Positions 16,309 to 21,716 of a stretch of 21,716 nucleotides of DNA are shown here, piece by piece. The stretch comes from Mesostigma viride (Eukaryota; Streptophyta; Mesostigmatophyceae; Mesostigmatales; Mesostigmataceae), in NCBI GenBank assembly GCA_009746045.1, contig RPFO01000776.1, positions 1 to 21,716 of the forward strand, in the 5' to 3' direction. Position numbers and translations under genes: made by a program. How positions within the stretch are numbered: the first letter of the stretch is position 1; the number at the start of each line of letters is the position of its first letter. The notes beneath the pieces were generated by a model, which was given only the letters and a program-made list of their open reading frames with translations, searched no databases and had not been told where the DNA came from.

Positions 16309-19095
16309 ATGGTCTCGAACTTCAACCTGCATGACGACACGGTCGACCGACACGACGTAACCGACAAGCCGACACGATTCGATTCCTCGTGGGAGATCTC
16401 CCACGGGAATAAAGGCGGACTCTCCCACGACAATCCACACTCTTGCGCTCACACAACCTCTAAGATGTCGACCGCCGCGGAATTTGTTCCTCTGTGGTTC
16501 GCGTCGAAAGATACGCCTTTCTTTGCTCGGACGCCAGGGGTGATGTACTCGTACGAAGAGGAAAAACCCCAAGACGCTTCGGAGGCGTATGGTCGCTCTC
16601 GTGGGATGAAGTACATCATGGCGCTGAACACGTACAAAAAAACGAACATGTATGCCGCTTTCGGGTGCAGGGAGGACTTGATCAAGACCCATGCGGAGTT
16701 ATCAACAAGCGATCCGCATTTGCTAGAAATTCTATCCCCCGACGTGAGCGTCGTCCCATATTTCGATTTTGACTGGGAAACGGAAGAACCCATCGACTAC
16801 CAGCTGGAGAAGTACGCAAAAGCGGCCATATCCATGTTCTTCAACGACGTGTACGAGATAAATGTCGAGGAAGAGCGAGATATGCGGGTCCTTATTGGCC
16901 ATCGCGTCAGGAGCGGCATTTTCAAGAACTCTGTTCATGTCACGGTGCCGACGATCTACATCCCGACAATGGAGGATCGTGTCAAGATGGGAGAGCTTTT
17001 TCAGTCGTTTCTTCTTCAGTGCGCGATGGATTTATCTTCAGGATATCAGTCTGAGGTGTGCCAGAGACTCGTCAAGTCCCAGCACTCGAAAGAGGATTGG
17101 GAGGACATGCACGCGAACGGGAACCCGATTGTGGAGAAAACAACTGGCGTTTGGGCGCCTAAACACGACATCAAGTTTTGCTACGATAGAATGATCTATT
17201 CGAGGTACCGGGCCTTTCGCATGATAGGGATGAAGAAGCGCGGAGACAGCGGCGAGGACGCGTACCTCCGCCCAGTCCCAGGGGGTAGTTCCGACGTCGG
17301 CGAATATTTGGTGACTGTCTTCAACGAAGAGGGACTGACCCGGCTCCCCCATGTCGATGATGCGGAACTATCCGAAACGAGCCATACAGTGTTTCGAGGG
17401 TATGGGAAGACTATCCCACCACCTCGGGGCCTGGACATCTCGCCATCCATCGAAGCAATGAAAAAGTTTTCGCCTGGATGCAAGTATATGCGCACAACCT
17501 GTAAAGAATCCGATCGAGGTGTCGCAACGTTCGTCAAGTACTCCGTCGACTCTGTGGATCCGTTATGCAGGATCTGCCTCAAGATACACGACAACAACGG
17601 GCCTTATAACCTGCTACTCCCTAATGGCGCTGTACAGTACAGATGCCACCAGGACTCACAGCACCGATTCATCGAGATCTCCCCGCCCGTGATGAAGCTC
17701 GCGGACTCGGACAAAGTGCCGTTCACTCACACGTACTCGTCCGAGAAAATCAGGCCTTTCAGCTGGGATGCGCTATTTAGAGGCCCGCACAAGAGCACCA
17801 TCCTCGTCCAGTCCAACTGCGGGACAGGTAAATCTGAGAGGATTCGTGAACTCGTCAACGAGGCGGTGAGGAGGGATCCAGGTATCCGCGTGTGCTGCAT
17901 GGTGGCTAACATCAGCCTGTCCAAGGAGGAGGATCGCAACTACAAGTCTCTTGGCGAGCGCGGGAGGACGATTGCATGGGAGGACAACGCGTTCCATATC
18001 TTGTCCAATGACCCGAATTTCCGTCACTACCTCAGCGGTCCGAAGGGAATGATGTCTGATGACAGGGTGCTGGTCGTTCTTAACAGCATCTTGCGCGTCA
18101 CAGACCAACCGTTCGATCTCCTCATCCTAGACGAAATATATAACACCCTCACCGCGATTTCGCAGGGCCACATGAAATACAAGCGCGAGGTGTTGAGGAA
18201 GTTCATCAGGCTCATTGAGATGTCCAAGGTCGTGATTGCGCTAGACGCTACCGTTACTCGAAAGGTATACGAGTTCATAGCGGCCTATCGCGCGGCGGAT
18301 ACTATGGAGGTGGATTGCAACACCTTCCGGCGCCCTACCAACAGGACTCTGCGATGGGTGGATGTGACATCAGAAAAGAACTGGCGAAAGGTCTGCGTGG
18401 ACAGGTTTGTTACTGAGTGTGAGAGGAGGATAGAGGCCGGAGAGAGGATTTTCTGCCCAATGTCTGGCAAAAAAGAGGCCGCCATGGCGTATGAGGCACT
18501 CAAACCCTTCATCGACAAGCGCAAGAACGGGCGTCTCTACACTAGTCTGACGAGCAAGGAGGATCTGGAGTTTGGCGCGAATGCTGCGTGGGCTGACTTG
18601 GACTTTTTGATCTTCAGCCCCACGATCACGGTTGGAGTCAGCTACACGGAGCACACGTTCGACAGCATGGTGGGACTCTTCATCAACGGGGACCACTACG
18701 CGAGCTACACGACAACCCTCCAGCAAATTTTCAGGGTGCGCCACTTAGTCAAGGGAGAGATGGTCATCTTCTATCGAGACACGACTTCGCTTCTTGACAG
18801 GCCTCCAACGGACTACGGTACGATCGTCGAGAACATGATCGCGGGGGACACTGCGCTCATCCAGCTGCTGTTCGACAACGCCGACGTAGTCTGCGACTGG
18901 AGCGCGGACAAGTCGCGTATCTATGACAGAAACTGTCCCAAATTCCGCCTCTTCTGCCGGAACCAGCAAGATCTCGCGGTGTCGAGGTCCCATTACAAGG
19001 GAAATCTCATCAAGATACTGACGGAGGACTACGGCGTGGAGGTGTCGGCAGTGGAGGAGTTGGGGGACATCGACGCCCCCCGCTTCCGGTACTAG
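16309..19095 (+). CDS. Archaeo-eukaryotic primase fused to UL9/origin-binding-protein-like SF2 helicase
   Basis: 928 residues from the ATG at 16309; a later Met at residue 53 (MSTAAEF) is an alternative. The primase part has the catalytic PYFDFDWE (Asp153, Asp155), NSVHVTVP (His210) and DRMIYSRYRAFR (Asp293-Arg304), as in AEP/PrimPol enzymes. A zinc-binding cluster follows (Cys420, Cys423, His427, Cys446, His447 or His452). The helicase part has Walker A SNCGTGKSE (Lys508), Walker B LLILDEIYN (Asp608-Glu609), VIALDATVT, motif V IFSPTITVGVSY (768-779) and motif VI QQIFRVR (805-811). These match the origin-binding helicase family of herpes-, asfar- and mimiviruses. It would prime and unwind the element's DNA. 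A stop at 19095 probably reflects a lost base in the C6 run at 19076-19081; the next segment continues it. Confidence 0.85.
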   Translation: MVSNFNLHDDTVDRHDVTDKPTRFDSSWEISHGNKGGLSHDNPHSCAHTTSKMSTAAEFVPLWFASKDTPFFARTPGVMYSYEEEKPQDASEAYGRSRGMKYIMALNTYKKTNMYAAFGCREDLIKTHAELSTSDPHLLEILSPDVSVVPYFDFDWETEEPIDYQLEKYAKAAISMFFNDVYEINVEEERDMRVLIGHRVRSGIFKNSVHVTVPTIYIPTMEDRVKMGELFQSFLLQCAMDLSSGYQSEVCQRLVKSQHSKEDWEDMHANGNPIVEKTTGVWAPKHDIKFCYDRMIYSRYRAFRMIGMKKRGDSGEDAYLRPVPGGSSDVGEYLVTVFNEEGLTRLPHVDDAELSETSHTVFRGYGKTIPPPRGLDISPSIEAMKKFSPGCKYMRTTCKESDRGVATFVKYSVDSVDPLCRICLKIHDNNGPYNLLLPNGAVQYRCHQDSQHRFIEISPPVMKLADSDKVPFTHTYSSEKIRPFSWDALFRGPHKSTILVQSNCGTGKSERIRELVNEAVRRDPGIRVCCMVANISLSKEEDRNYKSLGERGRTIAWEDNAFHILSNDPNFRHYLSGPKGMMSDDRVLVVLNSILRVTDQPFDLLILDEIYNTLTAISQGHMKYKREVLRKFIRLIEMSKVVIALDATVTRKVYEFIAAYRAADTMEVDCNTFRRPTNRTLRWVDVTSEKNWRKVCVDRFVTECERRIEAGERIFCPMSGKKEAAMAYEALKPFIDKRKNGRLYTSLTSKEDLEFGANAAWADLDFLIFSPTITVGVSYTEHTFDSMVGLFINGDHYASYTTTLQQIFRVRHLVKGEMVIFYRDTTSLLDRPPTDYGTIVENMIAGDTALIQLLFDNADVVCDWSADKSRIYDRNCPKFRLFCRNQQDLAVSRSHYKGNLIKILTEDYGVEVSAVEELGDIDAPRFRY

Positions 19096-19097
19096 AA

Positions 19098-19895
19098 GAT
19101 CCAGACAAGGACAGGGAGGTGGTGCTTCTGAGCGAGGAGGAGTACAAGGATCTAGAGGGGAGAATCGGCGGCACGGTTCCACTTTCACCGTACGAAATGC
19201 GTCTGAAGGCGGTGTACGAATTGACTCATCGGTTGTACGAGATTCCGTATGATCTCATCGACGACGAGCTCCCTCAAATTCTGGACAAGGAGATGGGGAG
19301 GAAGGCGTACGTTGGCGTTCGGCAATATTCGAAGTTGACGGGACTAGGAACCAAGGAGCATTTTAGAGACAATCTGTTGATTCTGCAGAAGTCAGAGTCC
19401 TTGTTTGATTTGAAGGCGTATTCTCGTTTTGGACTAGCACAGTCTCTGGCCATTACGCTCAAGCTACTAGAAGGGACGCCTATCATCGACTTCATCACGA
19501 CGGCTGATCCGTCCAATCTCACAATGAAGTTGACGCGCGACGAGACGATTGCACTAGGGAATAAAATTGATAGCGAAATTGCCGACAAGGCCTGGTTCAT
19601 GCGCTCAACATTTGGATACCGGCGGAGGGCAGGCGAGGCTGGTAGTTTGTCTTTTGCGCAATGCAGCGGTCTCATCAACAGCTTGTTGAACCCGACTCTA
19701 GGAATTTATGCCAAGGGGGCGAAGGGCAATAGCCGTGGCGGTGGTTGCTTGGAAATTTCGAAGGCGGACATGCATGCGTTTCTTGATAGGTATAAACCCT
19801 CGTGGTGGGGCGATGAGAAGGATTATTCGATCACGTCGTTGTCTGGCCTGTCGATGGATGAAATCGCTCCTTTCCTGCAGGGAGCGGATAAGTAG
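19098..19895 (+). CDS. C-terminal part of the primase-helicase in the neighbouring frame
   Basis: The frame is open without a stop from upstream of the C6 run through VLEDPDKDREVVLLSEEEYK to the TAG at 19895. The candidate GTG at 19119 is a weak start, which favours a joined protein over a separate gene. The segment is helical and charged (IDDELPQILDKEMGRKAYVG, then SLFDLKAYSRFGLAQSLAIT) and ends SMDEIAPFLQGADK. With one base added in the C6 run the two parts make about 1195 residues. The fold is not recognised; it may be the origin- or partner-binding domain. It could also be a separate 258-residue gene. Confidence 0.65.
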   Translation, partial: DPDKDREVVLLSEEEYKDLEGRIGGTVPLSPYEMRLKAVYELTHRLYEIPYDLIDDELPQILDKEMGRKAYVGVRQYSKLTGLGTKEHFRDNLLILQKSESLFDLKAYSRFGLAQSLAITLKLLEGTPIIDFITTADPSNLTMKLTRDETIALGNKIDSEIADKAWFMRSTFGYRRRAGEAGSLSFAQCSGLINSLLNPTLGIYAKGAKGNSRGGGCLEISKADMHAFLDRYKPSWWGDEKDYSITSLSGLSMDEIAPFLQGADK

Positions 19896-20013
19896 TTTTA
19901 ATATTAAAGCCTGTTTTTCTGCCATGCATTTCTTTGTAAAAACGGTTTACAACCTCCAAGACGTCGCGCTCACTGTCTCCTCGTCTTCGAGTAGACGTCG
20001 ATCCGGTTCCGGT

Positions 20014-20552
20014 CACACCCCGCCGCGCGGCCCTCGCCGGCTCCCTCACCCTGCGAGGACATGGCGAAAAATTGGGCGGTCTTTTCTTAAGAGTAAGTAC
20101 GTGCAATTTTTCGCCACATCCAACAACCCACGCCACCTCAGCGCCGGCCAGTGGGGGGGGTGGCGAAAAATTGTCCGTTCTTTCTCTTAAGAGTAACTAA
20201 GGACAATTTTTCGCCATCACTCTCACACCTTGACAAAACACCTCCTATGACCCGCGCCAAGGGGTGGCAGGGTGGCGAAAAATTGTCCGTTCTTTCTCTT
20301 AAGAGTAACTAAGGACAATTTTTCGCCATCACTCTCACACCTTGACAAAACACCTCCCATGACCCGCGCCAAGGGGTGGCGGGTGGCGAAAAATTGTCCG
20401 TTCTTTCTCTTAAGAGTAACTAAGGACAATTTTTCGCCATCACTCTCACACCTTGACAAACACCTCCCATGACCCGCGCCAAGGGGTGGCGGGTGGCGAA
20501 AAATTGTCCGTTCTTTCTCTTAAGAGTAACTAAGGACAATTTTTCGCCATCC
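20014..20552. repeat. Right terminal inverted repeat of the PLV-like element
   Basis: The inverted counterpart of the left TIR. The inner edge lies near 20014, where CACACCCCGCCGCGCGGCCC matches the reverse complement of the left side. The spacer ACCCGCGCCAAGGGGTGGC and the string CACCTCCTATGACC recur in the array and match the left end reversed. The last recognisable unit ends at about 20552. About 118 bp of non-coding sequence separates the last gene from the TIR. Confidence 0.9.
20063..20548. repeat. Tandem hairpin units in the right TIR (5 copies)
   Basis: Units with palindromes lie at 20063-20115, 20162-20215, 20274-20327, 20385-20438 and 20495-20548. Spacing is 99, 112, 111 and 110 bp. 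The innermost unit has the left-end type of arm interior (TTGGGCGG...CGTGCAA). The outer four have a perfect 15-bp stem, GGCGAAAAATTGTCC with GGACAATTTTTCGCC, around CTCTTAAGAG. The stem is the most conserved part, so a structural role at the element ends is likely. Confidence 0.9.
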
Positions 20553-20666
20553 TTGTCACACCCCAAACACACCATCACAACTGCCGGGGTGGTGACAGAT
20601 GCCAGCCTAAATGTAACAACCTGGTGAGCAGTGGTGGCAGGGGGGCACTTCTGTTTTTGCAAGTGG
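20553..20666. other. Junction between right TIR and host flank
   Basis: This non-repetitive stretch holds no gene. It includes CAGATGCCAGC, which recurs with small changes about 145 bp further on (20742-20752), followed by a GGTGCACTTCT-like string. That suggests a local duplication at or beyond the end of the element. A direct target-site repeat cannot be shown because the left outer end lies outside the window. Confidence 0.4.
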
Positions 20667-20695
20667 TTTAGGGTTTTAGGGTTTAGGGCTTAGGG
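20667..20695. repeat. Telomere-type TTTAGGG repeats (interstitial)
   Basis: Four consecutive units read TTTAGGG, TTTTAGGG, TTTAGGG and CTTAGGG. TTTAGGG is the telomere repeat of plants, green algae and several other protists. Here the run is short, imperfect and internal, about 115 bp from the TIR. Confidence 0.75.
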
Positions 20696-20715
20696 TGAGA
20701 CCCATCCTAGGCCGC

Positions 20716-20893
20716 GGTCACTATAGGGTCACTATAGGGGTGGCAGATGCCAGCATAAGGGTGGTGCACTTCTCCTAGTCGCGATGACGGAATGATGACG
20801 GAATGATGATGGAAGCTACTTAATTAATTAATTAGACTCGTGCTCCCGTTGGGGAGTCACGGAGCATTAACCCCGATGGATGGATGGATGGGT
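20716..20893. repeat. Short tandem repeats in the host flank
   Basis: GGTCACTATAG occurs twice in tandem (20717-20739). GATGACGGAAT occurs as three near copies at 20783-20813. TTAATTAATTAATTA lies at about 20820-20834 and GATGGATGGATGG at about 20875-20891. They mark non-coding nuclear DNA; no gene is seen here. Confidence 0.7.
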
Positions 20894-21175
20894 GCAAACA
20901 TTCATAATATTAAATTGTCATAATGTTACAGTCCATAATATTACCAGTCATCCAGGAACACCATTTAGTTATCTCACTTAAAATTATGTACAATAATATA
21001 TGCTAGAATCATATAAATTACATGCCCATGTGGGTAGATAAATTACAGAGGATAGATGTATAATGTCACTGGTGGTACCGCACGTGCATGGCCTAAACTA
21101 CAAAAATAAACACACAGGATGTGTGCCCCCCGTCCTTAGTTTATTGTACACAAGCCTATAAATCGCCTACCTACG
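20894..21175. other. AT-rich host sequence without a gene
   Basis: An AT-rich stretch with AATATTA strings and no ORF of interest. It lies downstream of the minus-strand ORF at 21176-21358, so it could hold that ORF's 3' untranslated region. No tRNA or other RNA gene was recognised. Confidence 0.4.
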
Positions 21176-21358
21176 CTAAACCAGAGACGGCAGAGGCCCA
21201 ACGTAGGCATTTTTGCTGGCCCCCGGTTCCATTGGCTCTGTGCAGTGTTCTTGGAAAGTTTTGCCCATGAATGTTTTCCTCGCTAGCAGAAGCACGAGAA
21301 TCAAGTTACAAGCCAAACTAAGTGCCAGTACAAGGGCCACATGCGTGGGCTCCGCCAT
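21176..21358 (-). CDS. Possible host 60-aa single-pass membrane protein (or exon)
   Basis: The ATG at 21358 reads MAEPTHVALVLALSLACNLI and continues through a hydrophobic span (ACNLILVLLLARK), then a polar tail ending NAYVGPLPSLV with TAG at 21176. One membrane helix covers about residues 7-25. The frame extends upstream without an ATG, so it may be the last exon of a longer host gene. No family is recognised. The sequence is outside the TIR and thus not part of the viral element. Confidence 0.3.
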   Translation of the reverse strand: MAEPTHVALVLALSLACNLILVLLLARKTFMGKTFQEHCTEPMEPGASKNAYVGPLPSLV

Positions 21359-21479
21359 CTGAAGCAGGGATGTCACCTCTACTGGTGTTTCAGCTTCAAA
21401 GCCGATGGCACCCAACAAGGACCGTCGCTTGGAGCTGGGGCACGGTTGGGGACAGGGTTCACAAAAGTTGCCAGGTGGT

Positions 21480-21716
21480 GGAGGGCTGAGTGTCGGACTG
21501 GGGCTGGGTGGCGGCGAAGGGCTGGGTGGTGGGGATTTCGCTGAATCGGGGGTGGTGGCCTGGGTGACGGCGAAGAGCTGGGTGGTGGGGATTTAGCTGA
21601 AGGGGTGGTGGCCTGGGTGGTGGCGAAGAGCTTGGTGGTGGGGATTTAGCTGAAGGGGGTGGTGGCCTGGGTGGCGGCGAAGAGCTGGGTGGTGGGATTT
21701 AGCTGAAGGGGGTGGT
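21480..21716. repeat. G-rich minisatellite, about 54-bp period
   Basis: The core GCTGGGTGGTGGGGATTT recurs at about 21521, 21577, 21630 and 21684, with spacings of 56, 53 and 54 bp. Each unit also has GGTGGTGGCCTGGGTG and GGCGAAGAGCT. The array continues past the window edge. Plus-strand ORFs here are repeat translations and are not annotated. Confidence 0.85.

Noticed and set aside
20063-20548. CRISPR-like array
   Set aside because: Repeats are themselves palindromes of 53-54 bp and the spacers are nearly identical to one another; this is a TIR tandem array, not unique spacers.
21405-21596. Plus-strand Gly/Val-rich ORFs at the window end
   Set aside because: They are translations of the G-rich minisatellite.

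Overview
The window is a eukaryotic, most likely algal or other protist, chromosome segment carrying an almost complete integrated polinton-like virus (PLV) or virophage-like element. This rests on directly visible hallmarks: a two-part jelly-roll-type major capsid candidate, a penton-like protein, an A32/FtsK-type packaging ATPase, a tyrosine recombinase, a large primase-helicase, and long terminal inverted repeats (TIRs). The arms have strict opposite polarity. Everything between about 679 and 13010 is on the minus strand (structural and small genes). Everything between 13035 and 19895 is on the plus strand (coiled-coil protein, ATPase, AT-hook protein, integrase, primase-helicase). The two arms diverge from a 24-bp spacer at 13011-13034.

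Layout. 1-364: left TIR, cut by the window edge, with three hairpin-bearing units. 365-678: no gene. 679-1572: two small unknown genes. 1591-3683: a 2.1-kb piggyBac-like non-autonomous transposon flanked by TTAA, inserted into the element. 3605-4170: unknown, possibly structural protein whose 3' end now runs into the transposon. 4209-6187: Ig-like repeat plus LamG-like adhesin/fibre candidate. 6207-6377: newly spotted 56-aa gene. 6406-7709: major capsid candidate. 7725-8934: small Ala/Gly-rich protein and penton candidate. 9003-9676: small protein and C2H2 zinc-finger protein. 9699-13010: 1103-aa virion or fibre candidate. 13035-16110: coiled-coil protein, packaging ATPase, AT-hook protein and tyrosine recombinase. 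16309-19895: AEP primase fused to a UL9/origin-binding-protein-like SF2 helicase. 20014-20552: right TIR with five hairpin units. 20553-21716: host flank with TTTAGGG telomere-like repeats, microsatellites, one weak ORF and a 54-bp minisatellite.

How the genes work together. The primase-helicase would replicate the DNA and the recombinase would integrate it. The ATPase would package it into a shell built from the capsid and penton candidates. The large 1103-aa protein and the Ig/LamG protein are candidates for spikes or fibres that contact the host. I recognise no family B DNA polymerase, no retroviral-type integrase and no maturation protease, so this is not a canonical Polinton/Maverick.

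Odd features. Five genes carry seven frame breaks. All seven fit the loss of one base in a short run, or of two bases in a dinucleotide repeat, and the reading frames are otherwise well kept. That means either recent decay of an endogenous copy or sequence error at homopolymers. The telomere-type repeat beside the right TIR and the piggyBac-like insertion show that the element sits in a nuclear genome rather than in a free virus assembly.
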